64,000 nucleotides of DNA from Novosphingobium sp. KA1 (GCF_017309955.1 NZ_CP021247.1:736001-800000), one strand, 5' to 3'; positions 56,439 to 64,000 are shown, counted from the first letter of the stretch. Notes: generated by a model from the letters alone, not told the origin. A program made the numbers and translations.

Positions 56439-57425
56439 TCAAGCGTGGCCGCTCTCCGCCGCTTGACCGCGCGTCTTCCACAAGGACCAGCCGACGCCGC
56501 CGCCGATCAGGCCCACGGTCACGCCAAGGCTGAGCAGCGGCGGGAACTTGGCCCCGTCCAGCAGCAATTCGGCCACCAGGATCTTGCCGCCGATGAACAC
56601 CAGCACCAGGGCCAGCGCATACTTCAGGTAGTGGAAGCGGTGCACCATCGCCGCCAGCGCGAAGTAGAGCGCGCGCAGGCCAAGGATCGCCATGATGTTA
56701 GAGGTGTAGACGATGAAAGTGTCGGTGGTGATCGAGAAGATCGCCGGCACCGAGTCCACCGCGAACACCAGGTCGGCCAGGTTGATGACCACCAGCGCCA
56801 GGAACAGCGGCGTCACGGCCCAGACCAGACGGCCCGTATCGTTCGCTTCCTTCACGAAGAAGTGGTGACCGTAGTGCGCCTTGGTCACGCGCATGTGGCG
56901 CGAGATCCAGCGGACCACCGGGTTGTGCGCGACATCGGGTTCATGATCGCCGGTAAACAGCATCTTCACGCCGGTGAAGACGAGGAACGCGGCAAAGATG
57001 TACATCACCCAGTGCGCCTGCGAGACCAGCGCCACGCCGCCCGCGATCATCAGGCCGCGCAGCACGATCACCGCGACGATGCCCCAGAGCAGCGCGCGGT
57101 ACTGGTACCTGGGCGCAATCGCGAAGAAACCGAAAATCATCGAGATGACAAAGACGTTGTCGATCGACAGCGCCTTTTCAAGGAAATAGCCGGTGTACCA
57201 GGCGATACCGTCCGCCGATCCCTTGGTCCACCAGACCCAGCCGCCGAACAGCACGGCGATGGCGATGTAGAAGACCGACAGCTTCAGCGATTCGGCAATG
57301 CCCATCTCCCGGTCGTCCTTGTGCAGGAAGCCGAGGTCGAATGCGGTGAGTACAAGCACGAGGCCGACAAATGCCAGCCAGAACCAGACCGGGGTGCCCA
57401 GCCAGTCAGCAAAGAGAAATTCCAC
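56439..57425 (-). CDS. TerC/Alx family integral membrane protein
   Basis: A 328-residue protein with about nine membrane segments. TerC-family marks are the acidic residues in the membrane: VLVLTAFDLGFLHKDD, GYFLEKALSIDNVFVISMIF and INLADLVFAVDSVPAIFSIT. Members of this family take part in manganese export or metalation of secreted proteins, and Alx responds to pH and Mn. A strong hairpin is found in the leader (57452-57487); it lacks the conserved parts of a yybP-ykoY riboswitch that I could identify. Confidence 0.9.
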   Translation of the reverse strand: MEFLFADWLGTPVWFWLAFVGLVLVLTAFDLGFLHKDDREMGIAESLKLSVFYIAIAVLFGGWVWWTKGSADGIAWYTGYFLEKALSIDNVFVISMIFGFFAIAPRYQYRALLWGIVAVIVLRGLMIAGGVALVSQAHWVMYIFAAFLVFTGVKMLFTGDHEPDVAHNPVVRWISRHMRVTKAHYGHHFFVKEANDTGRLVWAVTPLFLALVVINLADLVFAVDSVPAIFSITTDTFIVYTSNIMAILGLRALYFALAAMVHRFHYLKYALALVLVFIGGKILVAELLLDGAKFPPLLSLGVTVGLIGGGVGWSLWKTRGQAAESGHA

Positions 57426-57451
57426 GATTCATGTCCTGCTGAAGGAAGGAA

Positions 57452-57487
57452 GCGCCGGCGCGTACATGGGGGGCAGCGCGCCGGCGC
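57452..57487 (-). promoter_or_regulatory. GC-rich hairpin in the terC leader
   Basis: GCGCCGGCGCG and CGCGCCGGCGC form a perfect 11-bp stem with a 14-base loop, 27 bases before the terC ATG and just after the DUF465 gene stop. It may be a terminator without a T-run for the DUF465 gene or a leader structure of terC. Confidence 0.6.
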
Positions 57488-57500
57488 GAGGGTAACAGGC

Positions 57501-57677
57501 TTACACTACGGCCGTTGGGGGGACGAACAGCCGGGCCAGCCTGGCCCTTATTCTCAATTTCCTTCGCTCCAGCTCCGCAATCCTGAGCAGATTGCGGCGC
57601 GTCGAGCCCTGCGCACGGCGCAACTGGGCGTCGAGCATCTGGAAGCGCTCAAGCAGGTGGAACATACGGTCGGTCAT
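57501..57677 (-). CDS. DUF465/YdcH-type small protein
   Basis: A 58-residue protein from the ATG at 57677 (MTDRMFHLLERFQMLDAQLR). The rest (LLRIAELERRKLRIRARLAR) is a basic helical hairpin, the pattern of the DUF465 (YdcH) family of small proteins of unknown function. The gene lies 76 bp before terC on the same strand. A longer reading upstream has no ribosome binding site and unusual composition and was not used. Confidence 0.65.
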   Translation of the reverse strand: MTDRMFHLLERFQMLDAQLRRAQGSTRRNLLRIAELERRKLRIRARLARLFVPPTAVV

Positions 57678-57937
57678 AACAGCATCCCTATCGAACAAAG
57701 GTTGGTTCGATCGGATGATCCCGACGGCACATTTGGATTGCCGAGCTTGCGGAGCCTTGGAAGGGGCACTCGGAAACCTGCACCGGGGATCAACCCGATG
57801 CGGTCCGACATCACGTGGCACCTGCTATGAGGCGCCGCGCCAGAGGGGCCCGGCCCGCAAGGATCCAATATGAGCGAATCGATCCGATTTCAACCCCGGA
57901 TACGGATTCATTTGACGCCAGGCGCCATTTCGATATT

Positions 57938-57953
57938 AATATGATATCATATT
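57938..57953. promoter_or_regulatory. 16-bp perfect palindrome before the SPFH gene
   Basis: AATATGATATCATATT is a perfect palindrome overlapping the probable promoter (TTGACG at about 57922) and lying 18 bases before the SPFH start. The operon encodes a ribbon-helix-helix protein, which typically binds such AT-rich dyads, so autoregulation is likely. The region 57678-57937 shows no other gene. Confidence 0.7.
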
Positions 57954-57971
57954 TAATGGAGATTGCCGCCG

Positions 57972-58883
57972 ATGACCGAGTCGCATCTTCCCATCAACTC
58001 CAGCCGCGAACGCGCCGCGTCGAGCATGAGCGGATACCTCATGCTGCTGGTTTTCCTCGGCGTTCTGGCTGCCATCGTCTTCGCCGTGGTCACGCTGGCG
58101 AGCGGTGATCCCGCACCTGCAACGATACTGGCCTTCCTCGCCTTCATCCTGCCCGCCGTGGTCTGCCAGATCCTGATCGCCTCGGGCTTCTACATGATCC
58201 AGCCCAATCAGGCGGTGGCGGTGACGCTGTTCGGCTCCTATCGCGGCACCGACCGTCAGGCGGGGCTGCGCTGGACCTGGCCGTGGATGGCCAAGCGCAA
58301 GATTTCGGTGCGCGCCAACAATGTCGTCTCGGAAAAGCTCAAGGTGAACGACCTGCGCGGCAATCCGATCGAGATCGCCACCAATGTCGTGTGGCGCGTG
58401 GCCGACACCGCCCAGGCGCTCTACGATGTGGACGACTACAAGGCCTTTGTCGAAGTGCAGATCGAGGCCGCGGTGCGCTCGATCGGCTCGCGCTATCCTT
58501 ATGACGATGTGGAGCATGCCGAGATCACCTTGCGCGGCAGTCACGCGGAAGTGAACGGCGAATTGCGCGCCGAACTGATCGAGCGGCTGCGCGTGGCGGG
58601 CATCACCGTCGACGAATGCGGCCTCACCCACCTTGCCTATGCGCCCGAAATCGCCGGCGCCATGCTGCGCCGCCAGCAGGCCGAAGCGGTGATCGGTGCG
58701 CGGCGCAAGCTGGTGGAAGGCGCGGTCTCGATGGTCGAGATGGCGCTGACGCAGCTTTCCGAAAAGAACGTGGTGGAACTGGACGACGAGCGCCGCGCGG
58801 CGATGGTCTCCAACCTCATGGTCGTGCTGTGCGGCGAGCGGGACTCGCAGCCCGTCGTGAACGCCGGCACCCTTTACCAGTAA
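57972..58883 (+). CDS. SPFH/Band 7 membrane protein
   Basis: A 303-residue protein from the ATG at 57972 (GGAG ten bases upstream). Two membrane segments at about 20-70 ([20 protein letters not shown], then [20 protein letters not shown]) are followed by a Band 7 domain ([60 protein letters not shown]) and a helical region with [24 protein letters not shown] proteins form large membrane assemblies and often recruit proteases. It forms an operon with a ribbon-helix-helix gene and a small membrane protein. Confidence 0.88.
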   Translation: MTESHLPINSSRERAASSMSGYLMLLVFLGVLAAIVFAVVTLASGDPAPATILAFLAFILPAVVCQILIASGFYMIQPNQAVAVTLFGSYRGTDRQAGLRWTWPWMAKRKISVRANNVVSEKLKVNDLRGNPIEIATNVVWRVADTAQALYDVDDYKAFVEVQIEAAVRSIGSRYPYDDVEHAEITLRGSHAEVNGELRAELIERLRVAGITVDECGLTHLAYAPEIAGAMLRRQQAEAVIGARRKLVEGAVSMVEMALTQLSEKNVVELDDERRAAMVSNLMVVLCGERDSQPVVNAGTLYQ

Positions 58884-58902
58884 CGCAGTCTGTCCAGGTA
58901 CC

Positions 58903-59112
58903 ATGGCTAACCCCGGCAAGAAGGCCTTTCCGCTGCGGATCGATCCGGCGCTCTACGCCGCGCTCGAACGCTGCGCGGCGGCAGACTTGCGCTCGGTGAA
59001 TGCCGAAGTCGAAGTCCTGCTGCGCGAGGCCCTGACCCGGCGCGGCGTGAGAGTGGCGGCGAGCGAACCCGTGAAACGCGGCCGCCCGCCCAGACAGGAG
59101 GGTGAAGCATGA
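58903..59112 (+). CDS. Arc-type ribbon-helix-helix DNA-binding protein
   Basis: The 69-residue protein has a typical Arc/MetJ fold: KKAFPLRIDPALYAALERCA as strand and first helix, AADLRSVNAEVEVLLREALT as second helix with the Ser-Val-Asn-Ala-Glu turn. The C-terminus is basic. It probably binds the 16-bp palindrome at 57938-57953 and controls its own operon. The stop overlaps the next start by four bases. Confidence 0.85.
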   Translation: MANPGKKAFPLRIDPALYAALERCAAADLRSVNAEVEVLLREALTRRGVRVAASEPVKRGRPPRQEGEA

Positions 59113-59378
59113 TGCACAAGTCCACCGAAGATGGGGCCTGGTTTGCGCCAAAGCGTTTAGGCTACGGAGCGGGCCTCCCCATCGCCTGGCAGGGCTGGCT
59201 GGTGATCGCGGCCTATGTGGCGACGCTGGCCGGAATCGGGTTGCTGAACCATATGGGCACGGGCGGAAGCCGGACCGCCGCTTTCGTGCTGTTCCTGCTG
59301 GCGACGGGCCTGTTCCTCGTCATCACCGCGCGCCGCACACGCGGCGGGTGGAAGTGGCGCTCGGGCAAGGAGGACTGA
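59109..59378 (+). CDS. Small two-helix membrane protein
   Basis: An 89-residue protein with two hydrophobic segments (WLVIAAYVATLAGIGLLNHM and TAAFVLFLLATGLFLVITAR) and basic ends. The start DGAWFAPKRLGYGAGLPIAW is seen in small conserved membrane proteins of SPFH operons. Function unknown. It overlaps the ribbon-helix-helix gene (ATGA) and is followed four bases later by the hydrolase gene. Confidence 0.7.
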   Translation: MMHKSTEDGAWFAPKRLGYGAGLPIAWQGWLVIAAYVATLAGIGLLNHMGTGGSRTAAFVLFLLATGLFLVITARRTRGGWKWRSGKED

Positions 59379-59382
59379 ACCG

Positions 59383-60357
59383 ATGCGGACCCTCGCTGCA
59401 TTGCTGGCCGCCGCCGCCCTGATGGGCACATCGCCGCCCGTCACGGAGAGCTTCGTGGAGGCCCCCGGCCCCAACGGCCCGCTCAAGGGCACGATGCTCT
59501 CGCCCTCCAATGCCGCGGCGCCGATGGTGCTGATGATCCCCGGCTCCGGGCCGACCGACCGCGACGGCAACAACCCGCTGGGCGTCAAAGCCGCCTCGCT
59601 GCGCCTGATCGCCGAAGGGCTTGCCGCGCAGGGCATCGCCAGCGTGCGCATCGACAAACGCGGCCTTTTTGCCAGTGCCGCCGCCGTGCCCGATGCCAAT
59701 GCCGTGACGATGGAAGACTATGCCACCGACGTTCACAGCTGGGTCTCCAGCATCCGCGCCCGCACCGGCGGAAAATGCGTGTGGCTGCTGGGGCATAGCG
59801 AAGGCGGGCTGGTCGCCCTTACCGCCTCGCGCAAAACTGCGGCCTCGCACGCACCTGAGGGCATCTGCGGCCTGATCCTGATTGCGACACCACGGCGTCC
59901 GTTCGGCGCAGTGCTGCGCGGGCAACTGCATGCGAACCCCGCCAACGCGCCGCTGCTCGATCAGGCCGATCGCGCGATCACCGAACTGGAAGCCGGGCGC
60001 CGCGTCGATGCCTCCGGACTGAATCCCGCCCTCGCCCCGCTGTTCCGTGCGAACGTGCAGGGCTTCCTGATCAGCGCCATGGCGCTCGATCCGGCCAAGC
60101 TGGTCGTCGCCTACCGCGGCCCGGTGCTGATCCTTCAGGGCGAGCGTGACATTCAGGTGAGCAAGGAAGACGCCGCCCTGCTGGGGCAGGCCCAGCCCAA
60201 GGCGCAGCTGCGCCTGCTGCCCGATACCAACCATGTGCTGAAAGTCGTGACTTCCGACGATCGCGCCGCGAACCTCGCGACTTACGCCAACCCGGACCTG
60301 CCGCTGGTGCCCGACGTGGTGCCCGATATCGCGACGTTCATCCGAGCCTCGCGTTAG
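59383..60357 (+). CDS. Exported alpha/beta hydrolase
   Basis: A 324-residue protein with a short signal peptide (MRTLAALLAAAALMGTSPP). The fold signatures are MVLMIPGSGPTDRDGNNPLG (oxyanion region), KCVWLLGHSEGGLVALTASR with the nucleophilic Ser in GHSEGG, VLILQGERDIQVSKEDAALL with the Asp, and LLPDTNHVLKVV with the His. Substrate unknown. The stop codon TAG falls inside the left inverted repeat of the neighbouring insertion element, so the original C-terminus may have been slightly different. Confidence 0.88.
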   Translation: MRTLAALLAAAALMGTSPPVTESFVEAPGPNGPLKGTMLSPSNAAAPMVLMIPGSGPTDRDGNNPLGVKAASLRLIAEGLAAQGIASVRIDKRGLFASAAAVPDANAVTMEDYATDVHSWVSSIRARTGGKCVWLLGHSEGGLVALTASRKTAASHAPEGICGLILIATPRRPFGAVLRGQLHANPANAPLLDQADRAITELEAGRRVDASGLNPALAPLFRANVQGFLISAMALDPAKLVVAYRGPVLILQGERDIQVSKEDAALLGQAQPKAQLRLLPDTNHVLKVVTSDDRAANLATYANPDLPLVPDVVPDIATFIRASR

Positions 60358-61405
60358 AGTATCCGTGATGATCAAGCCTGAGATTGCGCCCAGCATCTAT
60401 CGGCTTTGAGCAAAGCGTTTGCGGTCACGACGAGTTTTCGCATGACGGCGGTGATGGCGATTTTGGCGGGCTTTCCTGCGGTGACGAGTTGTTGGTATTT
60501 TGCCTTGAGATCAGGGTTGTATCGGGCGGCGACGAGGGCCGGCATATAGAGGGCCTGCCTCACGTTGGCACGTCCGCCGCGGATGAAGCTTTTGCCTTTC
60601 CATTGTCCGGATTGCCGCGCGATCGGTGCAAGGCCGGCAAGGGACGCGGCCTGCTTGTTCTCAAGGCTGCCGAGTTCGGGCATGGTGGCGATGAGCTGGT
60701 TGGCGGTCAGCGTTCCCACACCCGCGATGCTGGTCAGTATCTGGTGTCGACGAGCGAGTACGGCATCGGCGGCGATCAGGTTGGAGATCTCGGCGTCGAG
60801 GGCCGCGATATGTCGATCGATCTGTTCGAGCCGCTGGCGACACTGGCGCTTGAGAAACGCGATGGTGAGATTTTTCTCACGATTTTTGAGCGCGGTGCGA
60901 TCACGAACCAAGCCGTCTCGGGCATTGATGAGTTCCGCCATTTGGGTCTGCTGTGCGCTTCGAGCGGGTCTGACCGCTGGCTGCAAGGTTGCGGCCATAC
61001 GAGCCAGCAGGATGGCGTCAATGCGATCAGTCTTGGCCAATGTGCCAGTCGCCTGGGCGAAGCGCCGGGCCCGTTCAGGGTTGAGCTTCACACAAGGCCA
61101 GTTGGTCAGCGCCGCCTCCAGTGCGCGATGATAGGTTCCGGTTGCCTCGTAGGCGATCCGTTCGATCGGCCATTGTCGCAGCCAGGCGATCAGCGCCTTG
61201 TGCCCCTTGGCGGTATTGGCAAACTGGCGCTCGGCGCCGACGGGGTAGGCATGGCAATCGAGGCTCGCTTTGGAGATGTCGATGCCGATTGTCTGTGGTA
61301 GATTGTCGCTCATCTTTTCCGCTGTCCCATGCTTGTCATCCGGGTCCAAAACCCCGGTATCCGTTCGGGCCTGATGGAAAAGAAAGGGGCGATCCTACTC
61401 TAACC
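60353..61405. mobile_element. IS110-family insertion sequence
   Basis: The element carries one DEDD transposase gene. Outer ends are proposed from GTTAGAGTA (60353-60361) and its complement TACTCTAAC (61397-61405), a 9-bp inverted repeat flanking the gene. No direct target duplication was seen, which is normal for this family. The non-coding part upstream of the transposase is about 90 bp, and downstream about 10-20 bp. The true ends may lie farther right, near the 32-bp palindrome at 61448-61479. An RNA guide (bridge or seek RNA) would be expected in the non-coding end. Confidence 0.7.
60372..61313 (-). CDS. IS110-family DEDD transposase
   Basis: About 313 residues from the ATG at 61313. 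The RuvC-like N-terminal domain shows the four acidic residues: IGIDISKASLDCHAYP, IERIAYEATGTYHRALEAAL and LAKTDRIDAILLARM (two Asp). A coiled-coil middle follows. The C-terminal Tnp domain has LTSIAGVGTLTANQLIATMP, AASLAGLAPIARQSGQWKGK with the catalytic Ser, and SFIRGGRANVRQALYMPALV. It appears intact, so the element may be active. Confidence 0.95.
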   Translation of the reverse strand: MSDNLPQTIGIDISKASLDCHAYPVGAERQFANTAKGHKALIAWLRQWPIERIAYEATGTYHRALEAALTNWPCVKLNPERARRFAQATGTLAKTDRIDAILLARMAATLQPAVRPARSAQQTQMAELINARDGLVRDRTALKNREKNLTIAFLKRQCRQRLEQIDRHIAALDAEISNLIAADAVLARRHQILTSIAGVGTLTANQLIATMPELGSLENKQAASLAGLAPIARQSGQWKGKSFIRGGRANVRQALYMPALVAARYNPDLKAKYQQLVTAGKPAKIAITAVMRKLVVTANALLKADRCWAQSQA

Positions 61406-61447
61406 CGGTCCCTTAACGACCGGCGGTTTCGCGATCCGTCCCCTTCC

Positions 61448-61479
61448 GCCCGGACCGGGGTGGCCACCCCGGTCCGGGC
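61448..61479. repeat. 32-bp perfect GC-rich palindrome
   Basis: Starting GCCCGGACCGGGGTGG and continuing with its exact complement, this is a perfect 16+16 palindrome with no loop. It lies 43 bases beyond the proposed right end of the IS element. IS110/IS1111 members often insert at or near REP-like palindromes, so it may be a target-site relic or part of the element. Confidence 0.75.
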
Positions 61480-61520
61480 AATCCAGCATGGCCCAAACGG
61501 ACGGTAATGTCATAAGACAA

Positions 61521-61563
61521 GCGTTTTCTAATCAGGTGGAATCACCTGCGACTCGGAAAACGC
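61521..61563. repeat. Dispersed palindromic repeat, copy 2
   Basis: GCGTTTTCTAATCAGGTG to GACTCGGAAAACGC, 43 bases, is related to the copy at 56366-56409. It lies between the IS element and the ParA-like gene. Confidence 0.6.
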
Positions 61564-61576
61564 GGAAAACCAAAAT

Positions 61577-61622
61577 CTTAGAGCAGTTGATCCGATGCAA
61601 TCGGATCGGGAACTGCTCTAAG
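61577..61622. terminator. Long inverted repeat at the ParA-like stop codon
   Basis: CTTAGAGCAGTT and AACTGCTCTAAG (12 bp, perfect) enclose a second stem ATCCGAT/ATCGGAT. The ParA-like gene stop lies in the right arm. It may end the ParA-like transcript, or it is another dispersed repeat of the AGAGCAGTT type common in this group. Confidence 0.6.
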
Positions 61623-62496
61623 CTCTACGCTCCGCCAGTTTCGCCTCGATCGCCCGCCACAACATGGCAAAGGCTTTTGCGGCCGGGCTGGCCGGGGCGA
61701 TTTCCCCCACCGGCTGATGGCGCACCGCGCATTGCTCGACAACGCTGGCATACGGCACCGCCGGCCAGTCCGGTTGCGCCTCGCGGACCTGTCGGTGGAG
61801 CGTGCGTCGCATGTCGAGCATCGAGAGCACCGGCAGGATCGGCGGATGGCGCTTGGTGGTATCGGCAATCTCGCGCACCACGAGTTCGAGCGCACGGGCC
61901 GAGAGCGGCGAAGGCGGCAGCGGCACGATCACCAGATCGGCGGCGCGCGCGACTTGCGCGGATAGCTCGTTCAGCACCGGCGGACAATCGAGCACGATGC
62001 GCGGATAATCCGCCGAAAGTTCCTCAGCCAGCTTCGCGAGGCGCCTACGCTTGCCGATACGCATCAACTGGGCATCGAGCGCGCGGATACTCTCGTCCGC
62101 AGGCAGCACGTCGACAAGCGGATTGCCGGTGGGCTGGATCAGCTTGGCAGCCGGGCGGTCCTTGGTGAAGACGTCCTCGGCAAGCCGGGTGCCGCGCGGC
62201 TCCAGGCCATAAAGGAAGCCGGATCCCCCTGCGGCATCAAGATCCCAGAGCAGCGTGCGCTGCCCGAGCCGGGCGGAGCACCAGGCAAGATTTGCGGCAA
62301 AGGTGGTCTTACCGACCCCGCCCTTGACACTGTAGATGGCGATGGTGGCACCGCGCAGTGCCTTCGCGGCATCCTCGCGGCCCGCCTTGACCGCCCCGGC
62401 GCCCTCCGTCGCCGACACGACAACGGGCCGAACCCTCTTCAGGGCCGACCCGCCGCTCCCGGCTATGCGGGGCAATTTGTGCTTTCCTGCAACCAC
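61618..62496 (-). CDS. Orphan ParA/MinD-like ATPase
   Basis: A 292-residue protein from a GTG (weak AGGTG upstream). After a basic, Gly-rich leader of about 45 residues comes the deviant Walker A IYSVKGGVGKTTFAANLAWC, then TLLWDLDAAGGSGFLYGLEP (Walker A'), and IVLDCPPVLNELSAQVARAA. No ParB-like gene is next to it, so it is not an obvious chromosome or plasmid partition system; it may position another complex. The last part (RRTLHRQVREAQPDWPAVPY) resembles MipZ/ParA-like proteins. The exact start is uncertain. Confidence 0.82.
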   Translation of the reverse strand: MVAGKHKLPRIAGSGGSALKRVRPVVVSATEGAGAVKAGREDAAKALRGATIAIYSVKGGVGKTTFAANLAWCSARLGQRTLLWDLDAAGGSGFLYGLEPRGTRLAEDVFTKDRPAAKLIQPTGNPLVDVLPADESIRALDAQLMRIGKRRRLAKLAEELSADYPRIVLDCPPVLNELSAQVARAADLVIVPLPPSPLSARALELVVREIADTTKRHPPILPVLSMLDMRRTLHRQVREAQPDWPAVPYASVVEQCAVRHQPVGEIAPASPAAKAFAMLWRAIEAKLAERRA

Positions 62497-62567
62497 CTGC
62501 CGATGGTTGCCCGCGATGCGCCGATAGTCAAGCCGCGCGGCTCAACAGGACGCATGCGAGGAAAAGA

Positions 62568-62912
62568 TCAACCGTCGTAGTCGCCACCGATCGAGGTGTT
62601 GCGCGTCGGCGCCGAAGCGGTGATGCGCAGGGCCTCGGCCGACTGGCTGAGCGAACCGATTTCGTCCATCTCGTCGTCGTCGTCCGGCAGCACGCGCTGC
62701 ATCGAGGTGACGAGCGATTCCTTCAGTTCGTTCGGCTTGACGTTCTGCTCGGCGATTTCGCGCAGGGCAACGACCGGATTCTTGTCGCGGTCACGCTCAA
62801 GCGTGAGTTCGGCACCGCCCGAAATCTCGCGCGCACGCTGCGCGGCAAGCAGGACGAGATCGAACCGGTTGGGGATCTTGTCGACGCAGTCTTCGACAGT
62901 AACGCGCGCCAT
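62568..62912 (-). CDS. rpoZ: RpoZ, RNA polymerase omega subunit
   Basis: A 114-residue protein from the ATG at 62912 (GGAG five bases upstream). The conserved omega core is [40 protein letters not shown] and [16 protein letters not shown]. The C-terminal 45 residues are acidic and then polar. Omega helps assemble RNA polymerase and binds ppGpp in many bacteria. The neighbouring M28 peptidase gene is on the same strand, upstream. Confidence 0.96.
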   Translation of the reverse strand: MARVTVEDCVDKIPNRFDLVLLAAQRAREISGGAELTLERDRDKNPVVALREIAEQNVKPNELKESLVTSMQRVLPDDDDEMDEIGSLSQSAEALRITASAPTRNTSIGGDYDG

Positions 62913-62953
62913 GGGCACTCCGTGAATAAATTCGCTGGATCGGTAAACCCTGC

Positions 62954-62982
62954 CCACTAGGGGCTACCCTGCGCAGAGTCAA
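62954..62982 (-). promoter_or_regulatory. Possible sigma-70 promoter of rpoZ
   Basis: On the minus strand TTGACT (62977-62982) is followed after 17 bases by TAGTGG (62954-62959), about 42 bases before the rpoZ ATG. The -35 box is good and the -10 box is weak. Confidence 0.35.
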
Positions 62983-62998
62983 GAAAACTGCGCATCGC

Positions 62999-63036
62999 CG
63001 CCCGGCTTCCCCCGCTCGTGCGCGAGAGGCCGGGCG
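62999..63036 (-). terminator. Possible terminator after the M28 peptidase gene
   Basis: CGCCCGGC and GCCGGGCG form an 8-bp perfect stem with an inner CTCG/CGAG stem. On the minus strand a TTTTCTT run follows about ten bases later. It lies 18 bases after the peptidase stop. The gap between stem and T-run makes this uncertain. Confidence 0.4.
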
Positions 63037-63053
63037 ATGACTTCAAGCCGCGA

Positions 63054-64000
63054 TCATGGCTTGCGCTGGGCGCCGGTGGTGTCGCGGACCCCGCGGAACT
63101 CGCTGTCCTGCGACCAGTTCGGCCAGACATGGCTTCCTGCCAGGCGCGCGCCGGTATTGTACAGCAGCGTCAGGTCGCTGGCCCAACCGCTGGTATCCCA
63201 GTTCGGATCATATTCGTCGGCGGGCTGATGGTACTTGTCGCGGGTATAGGCATCGGACAGTTCCTTGCCGCGGGCCTCGCCGCCATCGACCAGTTCGCGC
63301 CCGGGGCTGAACGAGATCGCCGGAACCCCGCGCTTGGCCATCGAGAAGTGGTCCGAACGGTAGAAGCTCCCTGCCTCCGGTCGTGCGTCGGAGGTGTAGT
63401 GGCGGCCCAGCTTCTGGCCTTCCTCGGTCAGCATGGTCAGCAGATCGAGCTTGGCCGCTCCGGAGATGCTGAAGTTGGTGGTCTTCGAGATCGAGAGCGG
63501 GCCGTCCATGTTGATGACGCCCGCTGTGGTCGCCAGCGGCCGCAACGGGTTGTCGGCGTAGTATTCGGAGCCGAGCAGGCCCTTTTCTTCCGCCGTCACC
63601 GCCAGGAACAGCACCGAACGCTCGCGCTTGGGGCCCTTGGCGAAAGCGCGCGCCAGTTCCAGCAGCGCCGCAGTGCCCGAGGCATTGTCGCGTGCGCCGT
63701 TGTAGATGCGGTCGCCCCTTGCATCGGGCAGGCCCACGCCGATGTGATCCCAGTGCGCCGAATAGATCACCGTCTCGTCCGGGTACTTCGTGCCCGGCAG
63801 GACGCCGGCGACATTGTGCGAGGTGATGACCTGCGACTTCACCGCATAGTCCGCACTCATCGTCGCCTTGAGCGGGATGGGCTGGAAGTCCTTCTTGCGG
63901 GCAGCGGCCTTGGCCGCCTCGAAATCGATGCCGGAGGCCTTGAACAGCTGCGCCGCGAGGTCCTTCTGGATCCAGCCTTCCATCTGCGTATGTGCGGACC
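63054..64000 (-). CDS. M28 family metallopeptidase (N-terminus outside the window)
   Basis: At least 315 residues; the reading frame runs off the right end, so the signal peptide and PA-type region are missing. The zinc-site residues are visible in order: VIYSAHWDHIGVGLPDARGD (His, Asp), IYNGARDNASGTAALLELAR (Asp), LAVTAEEKGLLGSEYYADNP (Glu-Glu) and GVINMDGPLS (Asp), with FYRSDHFSMAKRGVPAISFS (His) near the end. It is likely an exported zinc aminopeptidase. Substrate unknown. Confidence 0.9.
   Translation of the reverse strand, partial: SAHTQMEGWIQKDLAAQLFKASGIDFEAAKAAARKKDFQPIPLKATMSADYAVKSQVITSHNVAGVLPGTKYPDETVIYSAHWDHIGVGLPDARGDRIYNGARDNASGTAALLELARAFAKGPKRERSVLFLAVTAEEKGLLGSEYYADNPLRPLATTAGVINMDGPLSISKTTNFSISGAAKLDLLTMLTEEGQKLGRHYTSDARPEAGSFYRSDHFSMAKRGVPAISFSPGRELVDGGEARGKELSDAYTRDKYHQPADEYDPNWDTSGWASDLTLLYNTGARLAGSHVWPNWSQDSEFRGVRDTTGAQRKP

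Noticed and set aside
57426..57500. yybP-ykoY manganese riboswitch before terC
   Set aside because: The leader is too short and I could not find the conserved loop sequences; only one GC-rich hairpin is visible.
61618..62496. A ParA-ParB partition locus or integrated plasmid
   Set aside because: No ParB-type gene or parS-like repeat lies nearby, and the neighbours (rpoZ, M28 peptidase) are chromosomal housekeeping genes.

Overview
The window is a dense, GC-rich stretch of alphaproteobacterial chromosome. The gene set (FlaF, FlbT, a FlbD relative, MotE, the DUF6468 family, a rhizobial-order che cluster, a FlaEY-like protein) and the flanking housekeeping genes suggest a sphingomonad such as a Novosphingobium or Sphingobium relative. 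The genus is an inference. About 55 kb (1-55749) is a nearly complete flagellar and chemotaxis island, with a signalling patch (12.8-15.6 kb) and a FixLJ-plus-porin patch (32.4-37.4 kb) inside it. The last 8 kb is ordinary chromosome with one insertion sequence.

Layout. 1-8786 (minus): fliG-fliH-fliF-fliN, a short FlbD-like regulator, flhA, fliK and the start of flgD. 8880-12087 (plus): flaEY-like gene and flgB. 12.8-15.6 kb (plus): an XRE/S24-like regulator and a GGDEF-EAL enzyme. 15690-20671 (minus): flgC-fliE-fliQ-fliR-flhB, flgI-flgJ-flgN. 20789-22113 (plus): a short second fliN, fliO, fliP. 22131-31687 (minus): motA-cheS-cheY-cheA-cheW-cheR-cheB-cheY-cheD-cheT-motB-fliL-like-pilZ. 31920-35865 (plus): flaF, then fixL and fixJ homologues. 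35912-42099 (minus): a porin, a divergent sigma factor, and flbT-fliI-fliJ-muramidase. 42276-46791 (plus): flgE-flgK-flgL. 46923-49754: three poorly known genes carrying the flagellar promoter signature. 49987-52788 (minus): fliL-fliM-DUF6468-motE. 52939-55749 (plus): flgF-flgG-flgA-flgH. 55802-64000: rluE-like, terC, DUF465, an SPFH/ribbon-helix-helix operon, a hydrolase, an IS110-family element, a ParA-like ATPase, rpoZ and an M28 peptidase.

How it works together. The genes encode the export gate, MS/C/P/L rings, rod, hook and hook-filament junction, stator and a full chemotaxis pathway. Flagellin, the cap and chemoreceptors are not seen here. The main observation is regulatory. The sequence TCCTATAA, or a close variant, occurs at 16 places in the otherwise GC-rich gaps, before almost every flagellar transcription unit. 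Three of those gaps also carry a GGCA-N5-TGCC dyad. The cluster encodes a FlbD homologue that lacks the whole AAA+ sigma-54-activating domain, and a divergent sigma-70-type protein next to the muramidase gene. I propose that these two proteins and two DNA motifs form a sigma-54-independent flagellar control circuit; this is inference. A second oddity is a FixL-like kinase in which the stretch where FixL carries its haem-loop histidine is replaced by about 20 histidines.
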